NCBI GenBank assembly: GCA_020720405.1
Contig: DYOS01000007.1
Span: 1 to 56,880, forward strand
Source of the DNA: Caldithrix sp.
GTDB taxonomy: Bacteria > Calditrichota > Calditrichia > Calditrichales > Calditrichaceae
Length of the DNA: 56,880 nucleotides
Direction: 5' to 3'
Shown here: positions 18,299-25,165 of the stretch, piece after piece
How the letters are laid out: every line of letters begins with the position of its first letter
How positions within the stretch are numbered: position 1 is the stretch's first letter
Made by a program: the position numbers and the translations under genes
Notes under the pieces: model-generated
Databases searched by the model: none
Seen by the model: only the letters and a program-made list of their open reading frames with translations
What the model was told of the DNA's origin: nothing

Positions 18299-19543
18299 AT
18301 GAAGCCCGTAGAGCGCAGACTTTTTTTAGACCGTTTCCTGAATTATGTCCGGTTCGATACTCAATCCAGCGAAGAATCTGACACTTACCCGAGTACCCTG
18401 AAACAACTGGATTTATCCAGGAGATTAGTCGAAGAACTGACTGAATTGGGCTTAGATGAGGTTGAGCTGGTTGAACATGGCTATGTTTTTGCCACAGTAC
18501 CCTCCAATTCAAAGAAAAATGTGCCTGTCATTGGTCTGATCGCCCATGTGGATACCTCACCGGAAGTCAGCGGAGCCAATGTAAATCCAGTGATTCATAA
18601 GAATTATCAGGGGGGAGATATCATCCTGTCAAAGGAACAGGTGATAACCAGGCTACAGAATCTGGCATTGGCAGATTGTATTGGTCATGATCTGATTACA
18701 ACCGATGGTACGACCCTTCTTGGCGCTGATAATAAGGCTGGCATCGCAGAAATAATGGGCAGCCTCGTTTATTTGAAGGAGAATCCCGATTTCGAACATG
18801 GTAAGATTAGAATCGCATTTACAGTTGATGAGGAAGTTGGTACCGGAACCCTGCACTTTGATGTGCATAAATTTGGGGCTGATTATGCCTATACTATTGA
18901 TGGAGAAACCGCTGGTGAAGTAGAAGACGAAACCTTTTGTGCGGATACGGCAATAATTAGAATAAAGGGTGTTAATGTGCATCCGGGATATGCCAAAGAC
19001 CGCATGGTCAACGGGATTAAAATTGCTGCAGAATTTATAGATCAGCTGCCTAAAAATACAATGTCACCCGAGAAGACCGAAAAGCGCGAAGGGTACCTGC
19101 ATCCGCATGCCTTAAAAGGTCAGGTTGAAAATACTGAAATAACCTTTTTGGTTCGGGATTTTACAGTAGATGGTTTAAAAGAAAAGGAAGCATTCTTACA
19201 AAATCTTTGTGATCGGTTGAATGAAAAATACAAGTCAGCCAGGCTGGAGATGGAGATAAAAGAATCATATAGAAATATGAAGTACATCCTTGACCAGCAT
19301 CCGGATGTAGTCAATTATGCAATGGAAGCTGTAGCCCGGACTGGCTTAAAACCGGTTCAGAATCTGATCAGAGGTGGTACAGATGGTGCCCGTCTTTCTT
19401 TTATGGGCTTGCCGACGCCAAATATTTTCACAGGCGGGCATAATTTCCACAGTCAGCGCGAATGGATTTCGATTCAGGATATGGGAAAAGCGGTTGAAAC
19501 GATTCTTCACCTGATAAATATCTGGTCTGAGAAAAGTAAATGA
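18299..19543 (+). CDS. pepT: peptidase T (tripeptide aminopeptidase)
   Basis: PepT is a cytosolic dinuclear-zinc M20 aminopeptidase acting on tripeptides. Metal and catalytic signatures are present: IAHVDTSPE (His and catalytic Asp), LLGADNKAGIAEI, TVDEEVGTG (catalytic Glu), DGETAGEVEDETF, and the C-terminal GGHNFHSQREW with the last His ligand. GGTDGARLS is the substrate-loop motif. The 414-residue length is typical. AGAGGGA precedes the ATG. Its stop overlaps the DUF971 start (ATGA). Confidence 0.95.
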   Translation: MKPVERRLFLDRFLNYVRFDTQSSEESDTYPSTLKQLDLSRRLVEELTELGLDEVELVEHGYVFATVPSNSKKNVPVIGLIAHVDTSPEVSGANVNPVIHKNYQGGDIILSKEQVITRLQNLALADCIGHDLITTDGTTLLGADNKAGIAEIMGSLVYLKENPDFEHGKIRIAFTVDEEVGTGTLHFDVHKFGADYAYTIDGETAGEVEDETFCADTAIIRIKGVNVHPGYAKDRMVNGIKIAAEFIDQLPKNTMSPEKTEKREGYLHPHALKGQVENTEITFLVRDFTVDGLKEKEAFLQNLCDRLNEKYKSARLEMEIKESYRNMKYILDQHPDVVNYAMEAVARTGLKPVQNLIRGGTDGARLSFMGLPTPNIFTGGHNFHSQREWISIQDMGKAVETILHLINIWSEKSK

Positions 19544-19887
19544 CAATTCCAGAAAAAATTGAGATGATCAGTGACAAGGTATTGACTATAGTCTGGAGTG
19601 ATGGTCATGAAGGTTTATATTTTGCAGATCACCTGAGAAAAAATTGTCCTTGTGCGGCCTGTGATAAGGAGCGGGAACTGGAAAGGGAAAAAGGACCATT
19701 CAAAATAATTTCTGTCAGGCTTGAAAATATAAGCATAAATTCCTGGTTCTTATTGGGTCGGTATGCCGTAGGATTTGACTTTTCTGATCATCACAATACG
19801 GGTATTTATCGCTACGAATATTTGCGAAATCTCTGTCAATGCGATCTTTGTACCAATAATATGATAACCGTAACCAGCAAAACGTAG
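19540..19887 (+). CDS. DUF971 domain protein
   Basis: A 115-residue protein matching DUF971, the small domain also found at the N-terminus of gamma-butyrobetaine hydroxylase. The pattern includes LTIVWSDGHEGLYFADHLRKNCPCAAC, a GRYAVGFDFSDHHNTGIYRYEYLR segment and a final CQCDLC. The cysteines (CPCAAC and CQCDLC) may bind zinc or an iron-sulfur cluster; the stand-alone form is often linked to Fe-S proteins. It is translationally coupled to pepT. Confidence 0.85.
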   Translation: MTIPEKIEMISDKVLTIVWSDGHEGLYFADHLRKNCPCAACDKERELEREKGPFKIISVRLENISINSWFLLGRYAVGFDFSDHHNTGIYRYEYLRNLCQCDLCTNNMITVTSKT

Positions 19888-19890
19888 TTA

Positions 19891-19919
19891 TTGCCAGAAC
19901 CGCACCCGAACTTTATATT
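19891..19919 (+). promoter_or_regulatory. sigma-70 promoter of tRNA-Thr
   Basis: TTGCCA (19891-19896), a 17-base spacer and TATATT (19914-19919) make a near-consensus promoter. Transcription would start about 19926, seven bases before the tRNA. Confidence 0.75.
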
Positions 19920-19932
19920 TAACAGCTCAAAA

Positions 19933-20005
<73 letters not shown>

Positions 20006-20110
20006 CGTTTTTTTATGGATCGGACTTTTTATTATTTATGCCACCCAATATTTTTTAAAAAATAAAAAGATTTTTAGTGTATTCCATAATATTTTATCCT
20101 ATATTACAAA

Positions 20111-20131
20111 ATCGCTATAAGTTTTAGCGAT
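20111..20131 (+). promoter_or_regulatory. stem-loop in the leader of the RRM gene
   Basis: ATCGCTA (20111-20117) and TAGCGAT (20125-20131) form a perfect 7-bp stem with a 7-base loop, 31 bases before the ATG of the RNA-binding protein. It could be an RNA control element or an operator. Confidence 0.4.
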
Positions 20132-20162
20132 GGTCAAGTGTTTTTCATTTAAGGAGATCAGG

Positions 20163-20450
20163 ATGAATATCTACGTAGGAAATCTGCCCTTCGGTATTAG
20201 CGAAGATGATTTACGGCAGGCTTTCGAGACTTATGGGCAGGTTACTTCTGCTACGGTTATCAAAGACAAGCTCAGCGGCAAATCAAAAGGCTTTGGCTTT
20301 GTTGAAATGTCAACCCCGGCTGATGCGGAAAATGCAATTAACGGATTAAATGGTAAAGAATTTAAGGGTCGTACCATCACCGTAAATGAAGCTAAGCCAC
20401 GTGAGGAAAAGACAGACAGAGATAGAAATTTCAAACGTCGTTCGTATTAA
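20163..20450 (+). CDS. RRM-type RNA-binding protein
   Basis: A single RRM of 95 residues with both RNP motifs: NIYVGNLPFG (RNP2) at the N-terminus and SKGFGFVEM (RNP1, aromatics at both RNA-contact positions) near residue 42. A short basic tail ends in FKRRSY. Such small bacterial RRM proteins bind single-stranded RNA and are often cold-induced. The ATG at 20163 is chosen because of an AAGGAGATC site; the open frame extends upstream without an RRM homologue. It has a long AT-rich leader with a stem-loop and is followed by a 17-bp hairpin. Confidence 0.93.
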   Translation: MNIYVGNLPFGISEDDLRQAFETYGQVTSATVIKDKLSGKSKGFGFVEMSTPADAENAINGLNGKEFKGRTITVNEAKPREEKTDRDRNFKRRSY

Positions 20451-20471
20451 TTTATACGGCCATTAAAATTC

Positions 20472-20509
20472 AACCTTTACCTGTCGCGGATTCGCGGCAG
20501 GTAAAGGTT
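20472..20509 (+). terminator. long hairpin after the RRM gene (probable terminator or 3' stabiliser)
   Basis: Arms at 20472-20488 and 20493-20509 pair over 17 bp with a single U-G pair and a 4-base loop. Only a weak T-containing tail follows (AATTTAATAC), so it may stabilise the mRNA 3' end as well as terminate. The following 250 bases up to dcd hold no supported gene. Confidence 0.6.
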
Positions 20510-20761
20510 AATTTAATACATTCTGCCTCTACTAAATTCCATTTGTGAAAAACCAAACAAATCTCTTTTGTCTTCAGGGAGAGAAGGATGTTTATATTCG
20601 CAAATAAATATTATTCTGTTTTGAATGGTATCTCTCTGAATCCGATGCCGATGGTGTTTATTTGATGAAGTATTTTTTCTCTCAAATTGTTCTTTATTTG
20701 TTTTCATTAAGATTTTTTAAATAATATTTTTATCAGAATACGGAAAATTCACCGCTTTTCA

Positions 20762-21289
20762 TTATAGGTCTGCTTTGAAATCTTTATACAGTAGGCTAGG
20801 CTGAACACCATCATTATTCTGGTATTTTCCTGAATGATACGGTATAAAATCACCCTCAATAGTATGATAAAATATTTGGCATATTTGAATCCCCGGATAG
20901 ATCCGAATGGGTTGAACACAGAGCATTTCCAATGTCCAATAGCCATTAAAGCCTACATCTCCAAATCCTGCGGTGATATGGACAAACAGCCCAAGTCTGC
21001 CAATGGACGATCGTCCCTCCAGCATCGGCACCAGGTTTTCCGTTCTTGTCCTTTCAATGGTTCGGCCAAGGTAGAGCGTGCCTCGTTCCAGTAGAAAACC
21101 ATCTTCGGGTATTAGTACTTCTCTTGTTTTATTCGGTTTTTTCATGTCCAAAACGGGCGTGTCATAAACCAATAGTTTGTTATGTAGCCTGAGGTTGTAA
21201 CTATTGGGATTTAATAAGGACTCATCAAAGGGTTCAATTTCAATATCTTTTCCCAAACGGCGTTTAATTTCAAGGCCGGAGAGAACCAT
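20762..21289 (-). CDS. dcd: dCTP deaminase
   Basis: A 175-residue trimeric enzyme of the dUTPase fold that deaminates dCTP to dUTP for thymidylate synthesis. The N-terminus LSGLEIKRRL and LLNPNSYNLRLHNKL are typical. The phosphate-binding/active-site block reads LEGRSSIGRLGLFVHITAGFGDVGFNGYWTLEM, interrupted here only for description: RSS contacts the phosphates and the Glu in TLEM is the catalytic acid. The sequence is the mono-functional type as far as can be seen. The gene is flanked by AT-rich gaps of about 250 bases on both sides and stands alone. Confidence 0.9.
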   Translation of the reverse strand: MVLSGLEIKRRLGKDIEIEPFDESLLNPNSYNLRLHNKLLVYDTPVLDMKKPNKTREVLIPEDGFLLERGTLYLGRTIERTRTENLVPMLEGRSSIGRLGLFVHITAGFGDVGFNGYWTLEMLCVQPIRIYPGIQICQIFYHTIEGDFIPYHSGKYQNNDGVQPSLLYKDFKADL

Positions 21290-21528
21290 ATCATTCCTTT
21301 CAAATTATTGAAGGGCAAAAATAATATGTGATTAACTACAAGTCCAAACGAATATTCAATTCTTTATTGATCATTAACTTAGATGAAAATGAATAGTCTT
21401 GACCCATAATTAAATATAAATGGAATTACCATCGCTGAAATACAAAACCCGAAATAATTGAAATATTACCAGGTACTTTTTTCTAAATAATATATAAGCC
21501 TTACTTTTGAGATTTATAAAATAGGTAT

Positions 21529-21545
21529 AGCGATTTAAAATCGCT
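21529..21545 (-). terminator. palindrome at the 3' end of msrBA
   Basis: AGCGATTT-A-AAATCGCT is a perfect 17-base palindrome across the msrBA stop codon (21535-21537). Read on the minus strand it is followed by ATACCTATTTTAT, a weak U-rich tract, so termination is possible but not certain. Confidence 0.4.
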
Positions 21546-22461
21546 TTGTTCTGAAATGGCAATAGGGCATGGTTCCCTTATGCTCATAATAATCCTGATG
21601 GTAATCCTCGGCAACCCAAAATACAGAAGCCGGTAAAACAAGAGTTGATGTTTTAAATCCTTTGGCTTTTAATTGTTTTATCAAATCTTCAATAATCTCT
21701 TTTTCCACAGTATTTTGGTAAAAAACAGCGGATCGATATTGTGGGCCAATATCCGGACCTTGTCCATTAGCCTGGGTAGGATCATGAATTTCAAAAAACA
21801 CCTTGACAAGGGTTTCAAAATTTGTTTTAGATGGGTCGTAAACAACTTTCACTGCTTCGAAATGGCCTGAATTACCTGAACTAACTTCCTTATAGGTTGG
21901 ATGCTCTTTCCACCCACCGGTATAACCTGAGATTACATCCATAACACCATTTTCTTTCTGCAGATAGAATTCTACTCCCCAAAAGCATCCCCCGGCAAAA
22001 ATTACATTTTGTCTTTCAATTTTAAGAGGAACAAAGGATAGTGAAGTCGAATTGACGCAATGCCTTGTATTCTTTTCAGTGAATCCTTCGCCGAGAAAAA
22101 CATGACCCAAATGAGCATCGCAATTGTTGCAGAGAATTTCTATTCTTGAACCATCGGCATCAGTTTGACGTCGTACCGCACCCTGTATTTCGTCATCAAA
22201 GCTTGGCCAGCCACACTGGGCATCAAATTTATTCTCAGATCGGAAGAGAGGTGTACCGCATCTTTTGCATGTGTATTCACCATCATCCCAATAATCGTAG
22301 TACTCACCGCTGAAAGGCCTTTCAGTCCCTTTTTTTTCGATTACCCATTTTTCAAAATCTGAAAGAGAATTAGTCTTCATATTATTTTCCTGTGCTGTTG
22401 TATCTGATGTAAAGTTTAACATCACTAATGTAAATATAATTCTGAGAATTTTAGAATTCAT
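21535..22461 (-). CDS. msrBA: bifunctional methionine sulfoxide reductase MsrB-MsrA, exported
   Basis: The fusion repairs oxidised methionine with R (MsrB) and S (MsrA) stereospecificity. A hydrophobic N-terminus suggests export to the periplasm. The MsrB domain (residues ~30-150) has two zinc CxxC pairs (CKRC, CNNC) and the catalytic RHCVNSTSL. The MsrA domain (~155-305) has the catalytic GGCFWG motif and ends with the HQDYYEHK segment. The ATG at 22461 is chosen for its GGAGGG site. It is transcribed divergently from a PAS/sigma-54 activator; a candidate GG-N10-GC promoter lies at 22517-22531 and shared inverted repeats upstream suggest control by that activator. Confidence 0.93.
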   Translation of the reverse strand: MNSKILRIIFTLVMLNFTSDTTAQENNMKTNSLSDFEKWVIEKKGTERPFSGEYYDYWDDGEYTCKRCGTPLFRSENKFDAQCGWPSFDDEIQGAVRRQTDADGSRIEILCNNCDAHLGHVFLGEGFTEKNTRHCVNSTSLSFVPLKIERQNVIFAGGCFWGVEFYLQKENGVMDVISGYTGGWKEHPTYKEVSSGNSGHFEAVKVVYDPSKTNFETLVKVFFEIHDPTQANGQGPDIGPQYRSAVFYQNTVEKEIIEDLIKQLKAKGFKTSTLVLPASVFWVAEDYHQDYYEHKGTMPYCHFRTKRF

Positions 22462-22516
22462 TGTTACCCTCCGCAACTTGTTAAAGTTTTTTTATTTGGT
22501 CATCTATTGAGATTGT

Positions 22517-22531
22517 GCATGTGATCATCCA
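22517..22531 (-). promoter_or_regulatory. possible sigma-54 promoter of msrBA
   Basis: On the minus strand TGG (22531-22529), ten bases and GC (22518-22517) give TGGATGATCACATGC, which has the invariant GG-N10-GC of sigma-54 promoters but a poor match elsewhere. It would start transcription near 22505, 44 bases before msrBA. Confidence 0.3.
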
Positions 22532-22593
22532 TCAGCTTTTGATCATGATTAACTCATTTGAAGATTCTATCTGATAAGATTATAATTTACTTT

Positions 22594-22655
22594 TGTTCCA
22601 TTTCATTAATAAGTTATATTTGAAACAAAAAATTTCAATGTTTCAATTTGGAACA
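22594..22655. promoter_or_regulatory. TGTTYCA/TGRAACA inverted repeats between msrBA and the activator
   Basis: Four half-sites occur: TGTTCCA (22594-22600), TGAAACA (22621-22627), TGTTTCA (22639-22645) and TGGAACA (22649-22655). The last two form a 17-bp inverted repeat with a 3-base spacer just 8 bases before the activator ATG. The same motif recurs as two palindromes downstream of the gene. They look like binding sites of the Fis-type HTH of the activator, for autoregulation and for msrBA activation. Confidence 0.55.
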
Positions 22656-22663
22656 GGTAAATA

Positions 22664-24013
22664 ATGGATATTATTCAACACAATTTGACACAAGATATTC
22701 TTGATTCGCTCGGCGAAGGTCTCTTTACTGTTGATAAGGACTTCAGGATAAATAGTATCAACAGGGCTGCAGAACTGGTTTTTGGGTTAAAACGCGGAGA
22801 TGTATTAGGTGACTTTTGTAAGAATATTTTCAAATCTGACAGATGTCTTGGGGATTGTCCTATTCAGAGAGTCCTGGAAACCGGGGAGAATGTCTATGAT
22901 CTTGAAGGGCAGATGCGTCACACGAGCGGCAGGAAAATCCCGGTTCGAGTAAATGCGGCCATTCTAAAAGATGAAAGCCAGCGTCCAATTGGCGGTGTTG
23001 TCTCCTTTCGGGATATGAGCTACCTGGAAAAATATCGTGAAGAATTGAAATCAGCATCCTCCTTCCAGGGGATTGTCGGGCAACATAAATCGATGTCCGA
23101 AATTTTCAGATTAATTGAGGATATTTCTGAGTCTGACAGCTCGGTTTTGATTTTAGGGGAGTCGGGAACAGGGAAAGAAATGATAGCTAATGCAATTCAG
23201 GCCTTAAGTCCGAGGAACCGAAAACCCTATGTCAAAATCAACTGCTCGGTTTTTCCACCGCAAATGTTGGCCAGTGAATTATTTGGACATGTCAAAGGAG
23301 CGTTTACCGATGCAATCAGGGAGAGAGTCGGTCGGTTTGATTTAGCAAATACTGGTACGATTTTTCTGGATGAGATAGCAGAAATGCCATTGCAGATGCA
23401 GGTTCAGTTATTACGGGTTTTGCAGGAGGGAACATTTGAAAGATTGGGTGAATCAACAACCCGCCGGGTAAATGTAAGAGTAATTGCCGCTACGAACCGG
23501 AACATCGGAAAAGAATTAGCGGCTGGAAATTTCAGAGATGATTTATATTATCGCTTGAATGTTATTCCGATTCATCTGCCCGCTCTTCGGGAACGAAGAA
23601 GTGATATTCCCCATTTGGTTCAACATTTTATTAATAAGTTCTCTTTACTATCTTCTAAAAATATTGCTGAAATCGATGATGATGCCATGGACCTTCTTTG
23701 TAGCTATGACTGGCCTGGCAATGTAAGAGAACTTGAAAATGCGATTGAATACTCATTTGCCAGAACAAAAGAATCAATTCTACGCGCATCAAAACTGCCC
23801 CCATCAATTAAAAATGCGATGCCGGCCCAATCCGCCAGATATTTTGAATTCGAAACCGACCCAGAACATTTGGGTCAGGACATTAAACATTTAAAAACGA
23901 TCCTGGAAAAAAATAAATGGAACAGATCAAAAGTAGCCAAAGAACTTAGAATCGGACGAACTACACTCTGGCGAAAAATGAAAGTTTTAGGTTTACTCAA
24001 TCCGGAATCTTAA
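22664..24013 (+). CDS. PAS-domain sigma-54-dependent transcriptional activator
   Basis: An NtrC-type enhancer-binding protein. Residues 1-125 form a PAS sensor containing Cys52, Cys61 and Cys65 (FCKNIF..DRCLGDCPI), a possible redox or metal site. The AAA+ domain (~133-375) has Walker A GESGTGKE (165-172), Walker B FLDEIAEMPL and an arginine-finger region. The sigma-54 contact loop reads GAFTDA (212-217) instead of GAFTGA. The C-terminus is a Fis-type HTH (WNRSKVAKELRIGRTTLWRK). It is divergent from msrBA and precedes a gene with a good sigma-54 promoter. The inverted repeat over its start suggests autorepression. Confidence 0.93.
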   Translation: MDIIQHNLTQDILDSLGEGLFTVDKDFRINSINRAAELVFGLKRGDVLGDFCKNIFKSDRCLGDCPIQRVLETGENVYDLEGQMRHTSGRKIPVRVNAAILKDESQRPIGGVVSFRDMSYLEKYREELKSASSFQGIVGQHKSMSEIFRLIEDISESDSSVLILGESGTGKEMIANAIQALSPRNRKPYVKINCSVFPPQMLASELFGHVKGAFTDAIRERVGRFDLANTGTIFLDEIAEMPLQMQVQLLRVLQEGTFERLGESTTRRVNVRVIAATNRNIGKELAAGNFRDDLYYRLNVIPIHLPALRERRSDIPHLVQHFINKFSLLSSKNIAEIDDDAMDLLCSYDWPGNVRELENAIEYSFARTKESILRASKLPPSIKNAMPAQSARYFEFETDPEHLGQDIKHLKTILEKNKWNRSKVAKELRIGRTTLWRKMKVLGLLNPES

Positions 24014-24018
24014 TGGTA

Positions 24019-24114
24019 TGTTTCAATGAAACAATTTGTTTTTATTGCTCTAAATTTAAAATAAATAATAATATAGTACTTCAACATCATAAAATATGGA
24101 ACTATTTGTTCCAT
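24019..24114. promoter_or_regulatory. two upstream activator palindromes before the sigma-54 promoter
   Basis: TGTTTCA-A-TGAAACA (24019-24033) is a perfect palindrome. ATGGAAC-TATTT-GTTCCAT (24096-24114) is a perfect 7-bp inverted repeat with a 5-base spacer. They lie about 154 and 75 bases upstream of the predicted sigma-54 start, the usual range for enhancer sites, and match the half-sites found upstream of the activator gene. Confidence 0.6.
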
Positions 24115-24152
24115 TTTCGCACGGCTTTGTTCAATAATTCTGCTATTCTCGC

Positions 24153-24169
24153 TTGGTATATATTTTGCT
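24153..24169 (+). promoter_or_regulatory. sigma-54 promoter of the small TPR gene
   Basis: TTGG-TATATATTTT-GCT has GG at 24155-24156 and GC at 24167-24168 with exactly ten bases between, and also matches the TTGG and TTTGCT edges of the consensus. Transcription would start near 24180, 14 bases before the ATG at 24194. Confidence 0.7.
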
Positions 24170-24193
24170 CCGGACATTGTGAAGAGGTGCACA

Positions 24194-24631
24194 ATGTCAG
24201 AAATGCTCGGAAACAGATACTTCATAGCCCGTCAATATGACAAAGCTATACCACAACTTGAAGCAGCTCTAACAGAAGATGCCAATGTGGAAAAAGTTAA
24301 GAAAAAATTAGTTATTTGTTATGTGCAGACCGTGCAGCTGGAGAAAGCACTGAAACTATTTTATGAAATAATTATTAAAGATCCGCATATCATAATAGAT
24401 ACGGACTTTTATCATGACGATTGTCCATGCCCTGAAATACTTCCAAGCTGGGAACAGAAATTATCCTTTTCCGAAACACCAAATGATTTGTATGAGGTTT
24501 TAGGCATTCTCTATCTGTATTGTGATTATGAAAAATCTATCACATATCTTAAAAAAGCCCATCAGGTCTGTGACCATAAATCTCTTCTTGCATCAATTCT
24601 GAAGAAACTGAACACTTCAATTTCGAATTAA
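24194..24631 (+). CDS. small tetratricopeptide-repeat protein under sigma-54 control
   Basis: A 145-residue soluble helical protein with TPR-like helix pairs: GNRYFIARQYDKAIPQLEAAL at the N-terminus, an ICYVQTVQLEKALKLFYEII pair, and YEVLGILYLYCDYEKSITYL with LKKAHQV near the C-terminus. Between them a cysteine-containing DDCPCPEILPSWE loop stands out. No enzyme motif is seen. An AGAGG site precedes the ATG at 24194; the open frame upstream crosses the predicted transcription start. The promoter and palindromes upstream indicate that the adjacent activator controls it. It may be a stress adaptor working with MsrBA; that role is inference. Confidence 0.7.
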   Translation: MSEMLGNRYFIARQYDKAIPQLEAALTEDANVEKVKKKLVICYVQTVQLEKALKLFYEIIIKDPHIIIDTDFYHDDCPCPEILPSWEQKLSFSETPNDLYEVLGILYLYCDYEKSITYLKKAHQVCDHKSLLASILKKLNTSISN

Positions 24632-24688
24632 ATACAGCCATCTGAACAACAAAAATTAAATACTTTGCCTGTTTACAACATTATTTTT

Positions 24689-24712
24689 AATTTTGCGTAT
24701 GGTTGCAAAATT
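24689..24712 (+). promoter_or_regulatory. perfect inverted repeat before the 24722 gene
   Basis: AATTTTGC (24689-24696) and GCAAAATT (24705-24712) are perfect 8-bp arms around an 8-base spacer, ending one base before the GGAG ribosome binding site. It may be an operator or an RNA hairpin controlling translation. Confidence 0.4.
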
Positions 24713-24721
24713 GGAGTATAA

Positions 24722-25165
24722 ATGAGCTTCACATTCACTGATGAAATTTTCCGTGAGATAGAAAAAGTATTAGATGTTAAATTTGCCAGAAGAGAAAGCC
24801 AATTCAGAGCGGTCCTGGTTAATTCTGAACAGGGCAGAAGATTAAGCATTGAGATTTATCCAGAGATGAAATTAGGAAAAAAATCAGGTAATCTTTTATC
24901 CATTTATACCAGGAACTCTCATATTCAGCTTCATAATTGTACCGGTTTTGTTTCGAGCGAAGTTTTAGGGGAGGTAACTTTTTTTTCTGAATTAGAAGGC
25001 TTTATTTCAGGAATTGTGGTTGAAAAAGGAGCTGCGTTCTCAGCTTTCTCAAATGTGGATTCGAGCCTGCTTTCCGGAGATTTTACTCAATTGGCACCGG
25101 AGGTAATGCTTTCTGGAATAGCCCTGTCACTGGCGGAGCCATTACTTGAAAATAAAAAGGACTGA
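24722..25165 (+). CDS. conserved-looking hypothetical protein upstream of xerD
   Basis: I do not recognise this 147-residue protein. It begins with a mixed helix/strand segment (FTFTDEIFREIEKVLDVKFA), carries charged strands (GRRLSIEIYPEMKLGKKSG) and a C-terminal half with FFSELEGFISGIVVEKGAAF. There is no signal peptide, TM helix or cysteine cluster. Codon use resembles its neighbours. A GGAG site precedes the ATG, and its stop overlaps the xerD start (TGATG), so the two are co-translated. Confidence 0.7.
   Translation: MSFTFTDEIFREIEKVLDVKFARRESQFRAVLVNSEQGRRLSIEIYPEMKLGKKSGNLLSIYTRNSHIQLHNCTGFVSSEVLGEVTFFSELEGFISGIVVEKGAAFSAFSNVDSSLLSGDFTQLAPEVMLSGIALSLAEPLLENKKD

Noticed and set aside
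20513-20707. 64-residue minus-strand open frame between the RRM gene and dcd
   Set aside because: Composition is low-complexity (Lys/His/Arg/Asn rich), with no ribosome binding site and no recognisable domain; a chance frame in AT-rich DNA is more likely.
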